A stretch of DNA of 64,000 bases from Pseudomonas proteolytica. GTDB taxonomy: Bacteria > Pseudomonadota > Gammaproteobacteria > Pseudomonadales > Pseudomonadaceae. Positions 27,779 to 37,202 of this stretch are shown piece after piece (positions within the stretch are counted from its first letter, which is position 1; every line of letters starts with the position of its first letter). The stretch spans positions 121,690-185,689 of the forward strand of contig NZ_VFEV01000006.1 in NCBI RefSeq assembly GCF_007858275.1, read 5' to 3'. The notes beneath the pieces were generated by a model that had not been told where the DNA came from, made no database searches, and saw nothing but the letters and a program-made list of their open reading frames with translations. A program made the position numbers and the translations under genes.

Positions 27779-27799
27779 CGAAAATAAATAACATTTTCG
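27779..27799. promoter_or_regulatory. AT-rich 21-bp inverted repeat upstream of tauA
   Basis: The sequence has perfect 7-base arms CGAAAAT / ATTTTCG around a 7-base AT-rich centre, 64 bases before tauA. Third such dyad ahead of a sulfur operon in this window. In enteric bacteria tau genes need CysB and Cbl, so a LysR-type site is plausible here; inference only. Confidence 0.4.
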
Positions 27800-27840
27800 A
27801 ATTAGCTTATGAGGAGAACTTTGAAGACGCTTAGGACAAA

Positions 27841-27930
27841 TGTGGGAGCGGGCTTGCTCGCGAAAGCGGTGTGTCAGTCAATATAAGTGCTGACTGATAC
27901 ACCGCTTTCGCGAGCAAGCCCGCTCCCACA
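27841..27930. repeat. REPIN, GGGAGCGGGCTTGC type
   Basis: Inverted REP pair with spacer stem GAAAGCGGTGTGTCAGTCA / TGACTGATACACCGCTTTC. Nearly identical over its whole length to the element at 54064-54155. Located between the end of gshA and the tauA promoter. Confidence 0.94.
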
Positions 27931-27948
27931 CGGGATCCGAGCCAGGTG

Positions 27949-29532
27949 TCAGTTGCTGATCGCCAGGATGCTGGCCTGGTAAGACCCGACAAACACATCG
28001 AAATCGCCCACTTCGTTCTGCTCAAGCTCCGCCTGTTGTGCCAGGGAACTGCGGGCCAGCTCTTCAAAGCGTGCTTGTTCGTCCGCCGGCAACGGCTCGC
28101 TGCGGAAGTACTCGGCATGCACTTCGCTCTGGCGCAGGGAGAACTGCGCAAAGCTTTCCTTGCGCTCCTGCATCGCCGCCAACACCTGGGCCGACGGGGT
28201 CAGGGACGGGTCCTGAATCTTCGCCAACTGGGCATCCAGCGCCTGGCTGTGCTCATTGATGCCATGGCTCTGGTCCAGTAGTGCGGCCAGCGGGGCGATT
28301 TTCTCCAGCAGTTCGGCGGCCCATGCCTTCATTTCCACGGGTTGCCCGCGACGCTGCAATTGCAGACCCGGGCGCCGGCCTTCCTTGACCACGCTGAGGA
28401 AGTTCGATGTGGCATTCCCGCACTCGTTGTTTTCGAACAACGGGCTGTCATTCAGCGCGCAGTACAGCAGGAACGCATCGAGGAAGCGCGACTCTGGCAA
28501 ATCGATACCCATCGGCAGGAACGGGTTGATGTCCAGGCAGCGCACTTCGATGTACTGGATGCCACGGGCCATCAGCGCCTGGATCGGCCGTTCGCCGGTG
28601 TAGGTCACGCGCTTGGGGCGGATGTTGGAGTAGTACTCGTTTTCGATCTGCAGGATGTTGGTGTTGAGTTGCACCCACTCACCATCCTTATGGGTGCCGA
28701 CTTCGACGTAAGGCGCGTAGGGCGTTGCCACCGCTTCACGCAGGCTGTCGGTGTAGCTGGCCAGATCGTTGTAGCAAGGGGTCAGGCCGGCCTGGGCGTT
28801 GCTTTGGTAGCCCAGGTCGCTCATGCGCAGGCTGGTGGCATACGGCAGGTAGAGGGTGTCGGCATCGAACTGTTCAAGCTGATGGGAGCGCCCGCGCAAA
28901 AAGCCTGCATCCAGGGCCGGCGAGGCACCGAACAGGTACATCAGCAGCCAGCTGTAGCGGCGAAAGTTACGGATCAGGGCGATATAGGCCGTGGACTGGT
29001 AGTCACGGTCGGTGCCCACGAAGCCTTCGGTTTCCTTGAGCAGCGGCCACAGCTCTTCCGGCAGGGAGAAGTTGTAGTGGATCCCGGCGATGCACTGCAT
29101 GGTCTTGCCGTAGCGCAGGGCCAGGCCCTTGCGATACACGTACTTGAGCTGTCCGATGTTGGAGGTGCCGTAGTAGGCAATCGGAATATCTTCCTCGGCC
29201 GGCAACGGGCACGGCATCGATGGACTCCACAGGTACTCGTTGCCGAGCTTGCTGTAGGCAAAACGGTGAATTCGGTCGAGGCTGCGCAGGGTGTCTGCCG
29301 GGTTTGGCAGTGCCGGCGTGATGAACTCCAGCAGCGACTCGGAATAGTCGGTGGTGATCGATTCATGGGTCAATGCGGCGCCCAGGGCCTCTGGATGCGG
29401 CGTTTGAGCCAGGCGACCTTCGCCGGTGACACGCAGGCATTCACGCTCGATGCCGTGCAGGCAGTGCTCAAGCAAAGAGAGGTGTTCGCGCTTGCCGAGC
29501 AGAGCCAGGCGGCGGTTGAGAAGTTCGCTCAA
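27949..29532 (-). CDS. gshA: Glutamate-cysteine ligase GshA
   Basis: First and rate-limiting step of glutathione synthesis (gamma-glutamylcysteine), 527 residues from a TTG at 29532. That start has AAGGA seven bases upstream and gives the length usual for Pseudomonas GshA; a GTG at 29547 would add five residues. Motifs: [20 protein letters not shown] (ATP/glutamate site), [35 protein letters not shown], and [16 protein letters not shown] near residue 330. A monocistronic gene by position. It draws on the cysteine pool fed by the preceding sulfur genes. Confidence 0.95.
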   Translation of the reverse strand: MSELLNRRLALLGKREHLSLLEHCLHGIERECLRVTGEGRLAQTPHPEALGAALTHESITTDYSESLLEFITPALPNPADTLRSLDRIHRFAYSKLGNEYLWSPSMPCPLPAEEDIPIAYYGTSNIGQLKYVYRKGLALRYGKTMQCIAGIHYNFSLPEELWPLLKETEGFVGTDRDYQSTAYIALIRNFRRYSWLLMYLFGASPALDAGFLRGRSHQLEQFDADTLYLPYATSLRMSDLGYQSNAQAGLTPCYNDLASYTDSLREAVATPYAPYVEVGTHKDGEWVQLNTNILQIENEYYSNIRPKRVTYTGERPIQALMARGIQYIEVRCLDINPFLPMGIDLPESRFLDAFLLYCALNDSPLFENNECGNATSNFLSVVKEGRRPGLQLQRRGQPVEMKAWAAELLEKIAPLAALLDQSHGINEHSQALDAQLAKIQDPSLTPSAQVLAAMQERKESFAQFSLRQSEVHAEYFRSEPLPADEQARFEELARSSLAQQAELEQNEVGDFDVFVGSYQASILAISN

Positions 29533-29693
29533 GTTGGATTCCTTCACGCGTCAGTCGCCCCAATATGGGGGTGGGCAAGACGGTCTACAAGGGTGAAGTT
29601 AAAACTGGCGTTATCGCCTGGTTTTCGAGCCGGAATAACCTGCTCTGAAAGTGCCGACTTCATTCCCTGAATTAGGCTATTACGCAGGAAGAA

Positions 29694-29725
29694 AATTCCG
29701 ACGCTGTTTTCGCAGCGCCGAAATT
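29694..29725 (-). terminator. Intrinsic terminator after tex-paaI
   Basis: On the leftward strand, AAUUUCGGCGCUG pairs with CAGCGUCGGAAUU (13 pairs, two of them G-U) around a CGAAAA loop and is followed by a U-rich run (TTTTCTTCC). It lies 22 bases past the paaI stop and separates that transcript from gshA. Confidence 0.7.
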
Positions 29726-29747
29726 AACCCAAATTGATCACAGGGAG

Positions 29748-30131
29748 CTATAGGACAGCGAAGGTGCCCTGTGCTTTTGCGACGAGTTTTTGCTCCTGAT
29801 ACACCTCGGCCTCGACCACCAGCGTGCGCCGGCCGGGGTGGATGACCCGGGCGGTACACAGCACGTCGCCGTCGGACACGGCGCGGATGTAGTTGATTTT
29901 GCACTCGATGGTCGCGCTTTGTTGGTCAAAACCATGGGCGCTGGAGCAGGCCAGCCCCATGGCAATGTCCACCAGGCTGAAAATCGCCCCGCCATGGAGC
30001 TTGCCTGCGCGGTTGCGCAGGTGTGGCTCCAGGCTCAGGGCCACCTCGGCAACGCCCTGGTCCAGGCGTTGCAGGCGGCAGCCGAGCAGTTCGCTGAAGG
30101 CGCTGTGGGTCTGGCCGGCGGGCAGATCCAT
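29748..30131 (-). CDS. PaaI-family hotdog thioesterase
   Basis: Acyl-CoA thioesterase of the 4HBT/PaaI group, 127 residues, one hotdog domain. Conserved segment NRAGKLHGGAIFSLVDIAMG carries the catalytic-loop HGG followed by the Asp that activates water; INYIRAVSDGDVLCTARVI and a C-terminal GTFAVL strand complete the fold. Natural substrate unknown. Start overlaps the tex stop (TGATG), so it is co-translated with tex; no functional link between the two is evident. Confidence 0.85.
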   Translation of the reverse strand: MDLPAGQTHSAFSELLGCRLQRLDQGVAEVALSLEPHLRNRAGKLHGGAIFSLVDIAMGLACSSAHGFDQQSATIECKINYIRAVSDGDVLCTARVIHPGRRTLVVEAEVYQEQKLVAKAQGTFAVL

Positions 30132-32467
30132 CAGCGTTTCTTCAGTTGCTTGGCGTTGGCGAACAGCGAAGCCATGGCATTGTTTGCCGGGGCTGCGGTG
30201 GCGGTTTCCTTGGGTGGTGCGCTGTTTTCCGAGCGGTTCTGCGACTGGCGCGGTGCCGAACCCGGACGTGCGCCACGGGCGCCATCGATTTTCTCGCCGG
30301 GGGTATCGCTCATGCGCATCGACAGGCCCACGCGTTTGCGTGGGATATCGACTTCCATGACCTTGACCTTGACCACGTCACCGGCCTTCACTGCCTCGCG
30401 CGGGTCCTTGATGAACTTCTCCGAAAGCGCAGAAATGTGCACCAAACCGTCTTGATGCACGCCGATGTCCACAAATGCGCCGAAGTTGGTCACGTTGGTC
30501 ACCACGCCTTCGAGGATCATCCCCAGTTGCAGGTCCTTGAGGTCTTCGACGCCTTCCTGGAACTCGGCGGTCTTGAACTCGGGACGCGGGTCGCGGCCTG
30601 GTTTTTCAAGCTCTTGCAGGATGTCGGTGATGGTCGGCACGCCGAAGGTTTCGTCGGTGTACTTCTTCGGATCCAGACGCTTGAGGAACGCGGCGTCGCC
30701 GATCAGCGAACGGATATCGCGGTCGGTCTCGGCGGCAATGCGTTGTACCAGCGGATAGGCTTCCGGGTGGACGGCCGAGGAGTCCAGCGGGTTGTCGCCA
30801 TTCATGACGCGCAGGAAACCGGCGGCTTGTTCGAAGGTTTTTTCGCCAAGGCGTGCGACTTTTTTCAGCGCTGCACGGGTCTTGAACGCGCCGTTTTCGT
30901 CACGATGGTTGACGATATTCTGCGCCAGGGTGGCGTTGAGGCCGGAAATCCGTGCGAGCAAGGCGACCGAGGCGGTGTTTACGTCGACGCCGACCTTGTT
31001 CACGCAGTCCTCCACCACCGCATCCAGGCCGCGCGCCAGTTTGAGCTGCGACACATCGTGCTGGTACTGGCCGACGCCGATGGATTTGGGGTCGATCTTC
31101 ACCAGCTCGGCCAGGGGATCCTGCAGGCGGCGGGCGATGGATACGGCACCACGGATCGACACATCGAGGTCGGGGAATTCCTTGGAGGCCAGTTCCGACG
31201 CCGAGTACACCGAAGCGCCAGCCTCGGAGACCATGACCTTGGTCATTTTCATGCCTGGGTATTTTTTGATCAGCTCCAGGGCCAGCTTATCGGTTTCGCG
31301 GCTGGCGGTGCCGTTGCCGATGGCGATCAGGTCTACCGCGTGCTTGGCACACAGGGCGGCCAGGATGGCGATGGTCTGGTCCCACTTGTTGTGGGGCACG
31401 TGTGGGTACACGGTGGCGTGGTCCAGCAGCTTGCCGGTGGCGTCGACCACGGCGACCTTGCAACCGGTGCGCAGGCCCGGGTCCAGGCCCAGGGTCGCGC
31501 GCGGGCCGGCTGGCGCTGCCAGCAGCAGGTCGTGCAGGTTGTGGGCGAACACGTTGATCGCTTCGGTTTCGGCGCCGTCGCGCAATTCGCCCAGCAGGTC
31601 GGTTTCCAGGTGGGTGTAGAGCTTGACCTTCCAGGTCCAGCGCACGACTTCACTGAGCCACTTGTCCGCAGGACGATTCTGATTCTGGATGCCGAATTGT
31701 TGGCCGATCATGCCTTCGCACGGGTGCATGGTGCCCGGCAGTTCGTCGCCGACTTTCAATGCGGAGCTGAGAATGCCTTCGTTGCGGCCACGGAAAATGG
31801 CGAGTGCGCGGTGGGACGGCATGCTTTTCAGCGGTTCGTCGTGTTCGAAGTAATCGCGGAACTTGGCGCCTTCTTCCTCTTTGCCGGCGATGACGCGGGC
31901 GCTGAGGATGGCTTCCTGTTTCAGGTAGTTACGCAATTTTTCCAGCAGGTTGGCATCCTCGGCGAAACGCTCCATGAGGATGTACTTGGCGCCTTCGAGG
32001 GCAGCCTTGACGTCGGCGATGCCTTTTTCAGCATCGACAAAGCGCGCAGCTTCGGCTTCCGGGGCCAGGGACGGGTCGTTGAACAGGCCGTCGGCCAGCT
32101 CGCCGAGGCCGGCTTCCAGGGCGATCTGGCCCTTGGTGCGGCGCTTCTGCTTGTACGGCAGGTACAGGTCTTCGAGGCGGGTCTTGGTGTCGGCGAGCTT
32201 GATATCGCGTTCAAGTTGCGGGGTCAGCTTGCCCTGCTCCTGGATGCTGGCGAGGATGCTGACACGCCGTTCGTCGAGTTCTCGCAGGTAGCGTAGGCGC
32301 TCTTCCAGATGCCGCAGCTGGATGTCATCGAGGCTGCCGGTCACTTCTTTACGGTAACGGGCGATGAAGGGCACCGTGGAGCCTTCATCCAGTAGAGCGA
32401 CGGCCGCTTCGACCTGTTGTGGGCGTACACCGAGTTCCTCGGCGATGCGGCTGTTGATGCTGTCCAT
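30131..32467 (-). CDS. tex: Transcription accessory protein Tex
   Basis: RNA-binding protein linked to transcription and stress tolerance, 778 residues from ATG at 32467 ([20 protein letters not shown]), the family start; the open frame upstream to 32650 is unrelated. Domains in order: helical N-terminal region with [15 protein letters not shown] (residues ~35-50), YqgF/RNase-H-like fold ([20 protein letters not shown], ~330-450), tandem helix-hairpin-helix (~500-620), and an S1 domain ([20 protein letters not shown], ~650-725) followed by a basic low-complexity tail with an SAPPKE patch. Divergent from ompR. Confidence 0.95.
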   Translation of the reverse strand: MDSINSRIAEELGVRPQQVEAAVALLDEGSTVPFIARYRKEVTGSLDDIQLRHLEERLRYLRELDERRVSILASIQEQGKLTPQLERDIKLADTKTRLEDLYLPYKQKRRTKGQIALEAGLGELADGLFNDPSLAPEAEAARFVDAEKGIADVKAALEGAKYILMERFAEDANLLEKLRNYLKQEAILSARVIAGKEEEGAKFRDYFEHDEPLKSMPSHRALAIFRGRNEGILSSALKVGDELPGTMHPCEGMIGQQFGIQNQNRPADKWLSEVVRWTWKVKLYTHLETDLLGELRDGAETEAINVFAHNLHDLLLAAPAGPRATLGLDPGLRTGCKVAVVDATGKLLDHATVYPHVPHNKWDQTIAILAALCAKHAVDLIAIGNGTASRETDKLALELIKKYPGMKMTKVMVSEAGASVYSASELASKEFPDLDVSIRGAVSIARRLQDPLAELVKIDPKSIGVGQYQHDVSQLKLARGLDAVVEDCVNKVGVDVNTASVALLARISGLNATLAQNIVNHRDENGAFKTRAALKKVARLGEKTFEQAAGFLRVMNGDNPLDSSAVHPEAYPLVQRIAAETDRDIRSLIGDAAFLKRLDPKKYTDETFGVPTITDILQELEKPGRDPRPEFKTAEFQEGVEDLKDLQLGMILEGVVTNVTNFGAFVDIGVHQDGLVHISALSEKFIKDPREAVKAGDVVKVKVMEVDIPRKRVGLSMRMSDTPGEKIDGARGARPGSAPRQSQNRSENSAPPKETATAAPANNAMASLFANAKQLKKR

Positions 32468-32801
32468 AAAACCACCTGAAATTCTTGAAAGCAGTGCGCA
32501 GGCCCGGAAAACAAGGCCGTGCGCGGCTGGTTGAGCGGCCCGACTGGCGCCGCTGCCTGGGTCAAGAGGCAGCCTATTGACCCTCGAAATCGAAAAAGTC
32601 ACGACAAACAGATGAAAAAACACCAGGCCGGCCATGGCATGGCCGGGCACTGAGGCGCGGCATTATAACCAGCGTTCCCTTCTTGGGGGGATTGCGCCAA
32701 GGGCACGTGCACTGGTGGTTGGAGAAAAATCTGCTAACAATGCGTACCGTGCGTATAACGGCAGCTAAGCCATAATGCGCGCCAGATAAGAGGAGCATCC
32801 A

Positions 32802-33542
32802 ATGAGCAGCACTGCACAAACTGCTGAAGGCGAAAAAATTCTCATCGTTGATGACGATCCGGGGCTGAGCAGCCTGCTGGAGCGTTTCTTCACCTCCAAG
32901 GGCTACCGTGCCCGCGCGGTGCCGAACACCGAGCAGATGGACCGCCTGCTGGGGCGTGAAGTCTTCAATCTGGTCGTACTCGACCTGATGTTGCCGGGTG
33001 AAGACGGCCTGACGGCCTGCAAGCGCCTGCGCAGTAGCAACAACCAGATCCCGATCATCATGCTGACCGCCAAGGGCGACGAGCTGAGTCGTATCAAGGG
33101 CCTGGAACTGGGCGCCGACGATTACCTGGCCAAGCCGTTCAACCCCGACGAGCTGATGGCTCGGGTCAAGGCCGTATTGCGTCGTCAGGCGGCTCCCGTC
33201 CCGGGCGCTCCAGGCAGCGAAGACGAAAGCGTGACCTTCGGTGACTACGAACTGTCGCTGGCGACCCGTGAGCTCAAGCGTGGCGAAGAAGTCCATATGC
33301 TCACCACCGGTGAATTCGCGGTGCTCAAGGCGCTGGTGATGAACGCTCGCCAACCGCTGACCCGTGACAAGCTGATGAACCTGGCCCGGGGGCGCGAGTG
33401 GGATGCCCTGGAGCGCTCCATCGATGTGCAGATTTCCCGTCTGCGCCGGATGATCGAGCCGGATCCGTCCAAGCCGCGTTATATCCAGACAGTGTGGGGC
33501 GTGGGTTACGTGTTTGTGCCGGATGGCACAGCAACCAAGTAA
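32802..33542 (+). CDS. ompR: Osmolarity response regulator OmpR
   Basis: DNA-binding response regulator, 246 residues. Receiver domain: acidic pair in ILIVDDDP, phospho-acceptor Asp in VVLDLMLPGEDG (about residue 62), Thr in IIMLTAKGD and Lys in LAKPF. The C-terminal winged helix has DVQISRLRRMIEPDPSKPRY and VWGVGYVFV. GAGGAG precedes the ATG. Pairs with the kinase gene 116 bases downstream to control outer-membrane and envelope genes. Confidence 0.95.
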   Translation: MSSTAQTAEGEKILIVDDDPGLSSLLERFFTSKGYRARAVPNTEQMDRLLGREVFNLVVLDLMLPGEDGLTACKRLRSSNNQIPIIMLTAKGDELSRIKGLELGADDYLAKPFNPDELMARVKAVLRRQAAPVPGAPGSEDESVTFGDYELSLATRELKRGEEVHMLTTGEFAVLKALVMNARQPLTRDKLMNLARGREWDALERSIDVQISRLRRMIEPDPSKPRYIQTVWGVGYVFVPDGTATK

Positions 33543-33658
33543 CCGATGATTTGCACAGGCGGGTACTCCGGAGTTCGATCCCAATGGGTCGGCCGGATGC
33601 CCGGCGTCTGCAATTCTGCGAGCCGTGCTCGCTCTTGCCAGGTGTCTAGCTGTCTTCT

Positions 33659-34972
33659 ATGAAAACCCCGCTGTGGTTCCCCCAGAGTTTCTTCTCCCGC
33701 ACCCTTTGGCTGGTGCTGATCGTCGTTCTGTTTTCCAAGGCCCTGACCCTCGTTTACCTGCTGATGAACGAAGACGTGCTGGTGGATCGACAGTACAGCC
33801 ACGGTGTGGCGCTGACATTGCGTGCCTATTGGGCTGCCGATCCGGAGAACCGTGAAAAAATCGCCAAGGCGGCGACCTTGACTCGCGTGGTGGGCGCGGG
33901 TGTTCCCGAGGGCGAGCAGCATTGGCCTTATAGCGAGATCTACCAGCGCCAGATGCAGGCCGAACTGGGCGAGGACACTGAGGTGCGGCTACGGATGCAT
34001 GTTTCGCCAGCGTTGTGGGTCCGGGCCCCTAGCCTGGGGGATGGATGGCTGAAAGTGCCACTGTATCCCCATCCGCTACGGGGGCAGAAAATCTGGAACG
34101 TACTCGGCTGGTTCCTGGCCATTGGCCTGCTCTCCACCGCGTCGGCCTGGATTTTCGTGCGCCAGCTCAACCAGCCGCTCAAGCGCCTGGTGTTTGCTGC
34201 CAGGCAACTGGGGCAAGGTCGCAGTGTGCGCCTGCCAATCAGCGACACGCCCAGCGAAATGACCGAGGTGTACAGCGCGTTCAATCAAATGGCCGAAGAT
34301 GTCGAACAGGCCGGGCGTGAACGCGAGCTGATGCTGGCCGGGGTTTCCCATGACCTGCGCACGCCGCTGACACGTTTGCGCCTGTCCCTGGAGTTGATGG
34401 GCAACCACACCGATCTTACCGATGACATGGTCCGCGACATCGAAGATATGGATGCGATTCTCGACCAGTTCCTGGCGTTTATCCGCGATGGTCGCGATGA
34501 GGTGGTAGAGGAAGTCGACCTGACCGACCTGGTACGCGAGGTCGTGGCGCCCTATAACCAGAACGGCGAGCAGGTGCGCATGCGCCTGGAGCCGATCCAG
34601 CCCTTTGCCTTGCGTCGGGTCTCGATGAAGCGCCTGCTGAACAACCTGATCGGTAATGCCCTGCACCACGCGGGGACTGAGGTGGAAGTCGCCGCCTATG
34701 TGTCGGGTGATACCAACGCGCCTTATGTGGTGTTGAGTGTCATGGACCGTGGCGCAGGGATCGATCCGGCGGAACTGGAGGGCATCTTCAACCCCTTCAC
34801 CCGTGGCGACCGTGCCCGTGGTGGCAAGGGTACCGGGTTGGGGTTGGCGATTGTGCGGCGGATTGCTTCGATGCATGGCGGCAATGTCGAACTGCGCAAC
34901 CGTGCCGATGGCGGGTTGGAGGCGCGGGTGCGCTTGCCGTTGGGGCTGATGTTGCCCCGAGATGCGGTCTAA
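33659..34972 (+). CDS. envZ: Osmosensor histidine kinase EnvZ
   Basis: Membrane histidine kinase, 437 residues. Two spans (about 12-32 and 150-170) flank a periplasmic part of about 115 residues; then HAMP (RQLNQPLKRLVFAARQLGQG), the HisKA H-box AGVSHDLRTPLTRLRLSLEL with phosphorylated His, N-box LLNNLIGNALHHAGTE, and G-boxes DRGAGIDP and GKGTGLGLAIVRRI. All catalytic boxes are intact. The 116-base gap from ompR contains no obvious terminator, so one transcript is likely. Confidence 0.94.
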   Translation: MKTPLWFPQSFFSRTLWLVLIVVLFSKALTLVYLLMNEDVLVDRQYSHGVALTLRAYWAADPENREKIAKAATLTRVVGAGVPEGEQHWPYSEIYQRQMQAELGEDTEVRLRMHVSPALWVRAPSLGDGWLKVPLYPHPLRGQKIWNVLGWFLAIGLLSTASAWIFVRQLNQPLKRLVFAARQLGQGRSVRLPISDTPSEMTEVYSAFNQMAEDVEQAGRERELMLAGVSHDLRTPLTRLRLSLELMGNHTDLTDDMVRDIEDMDAILDQFLAFIRDGRDEVVEEVDLTDLVREVVAPYNQNGEQVRMRLEPIQPFALRRVSMKRLLNNLIGNALHHAGTEVEVAAYVSGDTNAPYVVLSVMDRGAGIDPAELEGIFNPFTRGDRARGGKGTGLGLAIVRRIASMHGGNVELRNRADGGLEARVRLPLGLMLPRDAV

Positions 34973-34989
34973 ACCCTTACGAATATCAA

Positions 34990-35080
34990 ATGTGGGAGCT
35001 GGCTTGCCTGCGCGAAGATGTAACAGTCGACATTGATGTTGAATGTTAGTCAGTCATCGCTGGCAAGCCAGATCCTACAA
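34990..35080. repeat. Degenerate REP doublet
   Basis: Left unit TGTGGGAGCTGGCTTGCCTG and right unit CTGGCAAGCCAGATCCTACA are inverted, but the GCGGGC core is changed to GCTGGC and the spacer stem has decayed. It lies between convergent envZ and rimK. Either an aging REPIN or a minor subtype. Confidence 0.7.
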
Positions 35081-35086
35081 GGGTTC

Positions 35087-35992
35087 TCAGCCCTTGCCTT
35101 TGGTACGAGTCATGTTCGGCCCGCTGTTCTTCTCCAGATGCTGAATGATGATCCCCGCCACATCCTTGTTGGTGGTGGTTTCGATCCCTTCCAGGCCCGG
35201 TGAAGAGTTCACTTCCATCACCAGTGGCCCGTGGTTGGAGCGCAGGATATCCACTCCCGCCACACTCAAGCCCATGACCTTGGCCGCACGCAGGGCGGTC
35301 ATGCGTTCTTCCGGGGTGATCTTGATCAGGCTGGCGCTGCCGCCCCGGTGCAGGTTGGAGCGAAACTCCCCTGGTTTGGCCTGGCGTTTCATCGCCGCAA
35401 TCACCTTGTCCCCCACCACGAAGCAACGGATATCCGCGCCGCCGGCTTCCTTGATGTATTCCTGGACCATGATGTTCTGCTTGAGGCCCATGAACGCTTC
35501 GATCACCGACTCAGCCGCCGTGGCGGTTTCACACATCACTACGCCAATGCCTTGGGTGCCTTCCAGCACCTTGATCACCAGGGGAGCGCCGTTGACCATC
35601 TCGATCAGGTCGGGAATGTCATCGGGGGAGTGGGCAAAGCCGGTCACTGGCAAGCCGATACCGCGGCGCGACAGCAACTGCAGGGAGCGCAGCTTGTCCC
35701 GGGAGCGAGCAATGGCCACCGATTCGTTGAGCGGAAACACCCCCATCATTTCAAACTGGCGCAGTACCGCGCAGCCGTAGAAGGTCACCGAGGCGCCGAT
35801 GCGCGGGATCACCGCGTCGAAGCCTTCCAGTGGTTTGCCCCGATAGTGGATCTGCGGCTTATGACTGGCAATGTTCATATAGGCGCGCAACGTATCGATC
35901 ACCACCATCTCATGGCCCCGTTCGGTGCCGGCCTCGACCAGACGACGGGTGGAATACAGACGCGGGTTACGCGACAGCACAGCGATCTTCAT
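35087..35992 (-). CDS. rimK: Ribosomal protein S6 glutamate ligase RimK
   Basis: ATP-grasp ligase adding glutamate residues to the C terminus of ribosomal protein S6, altering translation of adaptive genes in Pseudomonas. 301 residues from ATG at 35992 ([20 protein letters not shown]). ATP-grasp elements: [58 protein letters not shown], and the metal site [20 protein letters not shown]. Overlaps rimB by 4 bases (ATGA). Confidence 0.94.
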   Translation of the reverse strand: MKIAVLSRNPRLYSTRRLVEAGTERGHEMVVIDTLRAYMNIASHKPQIHYRGKPLEGFDAVIPRIGASVTFYGCAVLRQFEMMGVFPLNESVAIARSRDKLRSLQLLSRRGIGLPVTGFAHSPDDIPDLIEMVNGAPLVIKVLEGTQGIGVVMCETATAAESVIEAFMGLKQNIMVQEYIKEAGGADIRCFVVGDKVIAAMKRQAKPGEFRSNLHRGGSASLIKITPEERMTALRAAKVMGLSVAGVDILRSNHGPLVMEVNSSPGLEGIETTTNKDVAGIIIQHLEKNSGPNMTRTKGKG

Positions 35993-36471
35993 GCAACACC
36001 TGTGGCAGCAATAGTAGAGACCGGGAACACCGGCTTGTCTTGAACGTACTTGAGCCCCGGGTTGACCACCAACTGGCCGTCGATCAGGGCTTTGGAACCT
36101 AGCAACAGGCGGTAACGCATGGTTTTGCGGCAAGCCAGGGTGAACTCCACCCGCCATACCCGATCACCCAGGGCCAGGGTGGTGCTGATGACGTAGCGCA
36201 CCTGCGCCTGGCCGTTGGAGCTTTTAATGGTTTTCATCGCCACCAGCGGCGCTTCGCAACGCCGGTGACGCAGTTGCACCACGCTGCCCAGGTGCGCCGT
36301 GAAACGCACCCACTTTTCACCGTCACGCTCAAAAGGCTCGATCTCGGTGGCATGCAGGCTGGAGGTACTGGCCCCGGTGTCGATCTTCGCGCGCAGGCCC
36401 GCCACTCCCAGATCGGGAAGCGCCACCCATTCACGCAGACCGACAACGGTCAAATGGTCAAATGTCTTCAA
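35989..36471 (-). CDS. rimB: RimB, retropepsin-like protease of the Rim system
   Basis: About 160 residues with one retropepsin-like Asp motif, [14 protein letters not shown] (DTG at about residues 31-33), and a beta-rich domain ending [20 protein letters not shown]. In P. fluorescens RimB is reported to work with RimK on ribosomal protein S6. TTG at 36471 ([15 protein letters not shown]) fits the family start; a TTG at 36480 is also in frame. Neither has a strong ribosome site. A rimA gene, part of the described rimABK operon, is not seen upstream: the next 280 bases up to divergent hslR lack a leftward frame. Confidence 0.85.
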   Translation of the reverse strand: MKTFDHLTVVGLREWVALPDLGVAGLRAKIDTGASTSSLHATEIEPFERDGEKWVRFTAHLGSVVQLRHRRCEAPLVAMKTIKSSNGQAQVRYVISTTLALGDRVWRVEFTLACRKTMRYRLLLGSKALIDGQLVVNPGLKYVQDKPVFPVSTIAATGVA

Positions 36472-36753
36472 TATGAACAACCGGCAATCAGAAATATTTC
36501 GACGTCAAACGACACTAGCGTCCAACTGCTCACAGATTATGACAACCCTGGAACGTTGACGGGCGCTTGGAGCCGAATTCGCGGTATTCACGCAGAATAT
36601 TCACCAAATGGCGACAGATATCTTCACGCCATAAAAAACCATGGCTGAAGGGAAACCGCCTGACACCTGGCGTATCTTAGGTGAGCCTTGGCGTTTGTGC
36701 GTCGAAGGGGTTCGACGGTTAAGTTGCGACATTTTTCAGAGCGAGGAATTCAA

Positions 36754-37161
36754 GTGGCTCAAAAGCAGGAAGATGACGAAAAAGTCCGTTTGGACAAGTG
36801 GTTGTGGGCTGCGCGTTTCTACAAGACCCGGGCCTTGGCCAAGGCCGCCATCGAGAGCGGCAAGGTGCATTGCCGTGGCGAACGCTGCAAGCCGGGCAAG
36901 GAACCGCACATTGGCGACGAGTTGCAGATTCGTGTTGGCTTTGAAGAGAAGACCGTGGTGGTGCAGGCGCTTTCCATCGTCCGCCGGGGCGCTCCCGAAG
37001 CGCAGGCGCTGTATACCGAGACGCCGGCAAGTATCGCCAAGCGCGAGAATGCGGCGGCCATGCGCAAGGCCGGAGCGTTGGGTATGAGCACCGACGGCAA
37101 GCCAAGCAAGAAACAGCGCCGCGACCTGTTCAAGTTTCGCGGCAGCGGCAATGATGAGTGA
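36754..37161 (+). CDS. hslR: Heat-shock protein Hsp15 (HslR)
   Basis: RNA-binding S4-domain protein that recycles stalled 50S subunits carrying nascent chains; 135 residues. The GTG at 36754 with GAGGAA six bases upstream gives the usual length; an ATG at 36688 in frame would add 22 unconserved residues. S4 domain KVRLDKWLWAARFYKTRALA and VHCRGERCKPG are present, and the C-terminal tail is basic (KPSKKQRRDLFKFRG). A 7-bp stem (CGTCGAA/TTCGACG, 36700-36717) lies in its leader. Confidence 0.92.
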   Translation: MAQKQEDDEKVRLDKWLWAARFYKTRALAKAAIESGKVHCRGERCKPGKEPHIGDELQIRVGFEEKTVVVQALSIVRRGAPEAQALYTETPASIAKRENAAAMRKAGALGMSTDGKPSKKQRRDLFKFRGSGNDE

Positions 37162-37169
37162 GGCTTTAC

Positions 37170-37196
37170 GTGCAGGAGCCGGCCAGGCTCCTGCAC
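37170..37196. terminator. Strong stem-loop between convergent hslR and PAP2 genes
   Basis: GTGCAGGAGCC and GGCTCCTGCAC form a perfect 11-bp stem with a GGCCA loop right after the hslR stop. No U-run follows on either strand, so it may end transcripts inefficiently or protect 3' ends. Confidence 0.5.
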
Positions 37197-37202
37197 CTGG
37201 GC

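Noticed and set aside
30146..32296. 716-codon frame antisense to tex
   Set aside because: Long antisense frames are expected opposite GC-rich genes; its protein is rich in Val, Gln, His and Gly as in other shadows, and tex has all family domains on the other strand.
32468..32650. 61-codon extension before Met1 of Tex
   Set aside because: The extension is unlike Tex family N termini; the ATG at 32467 gives the conserved start.
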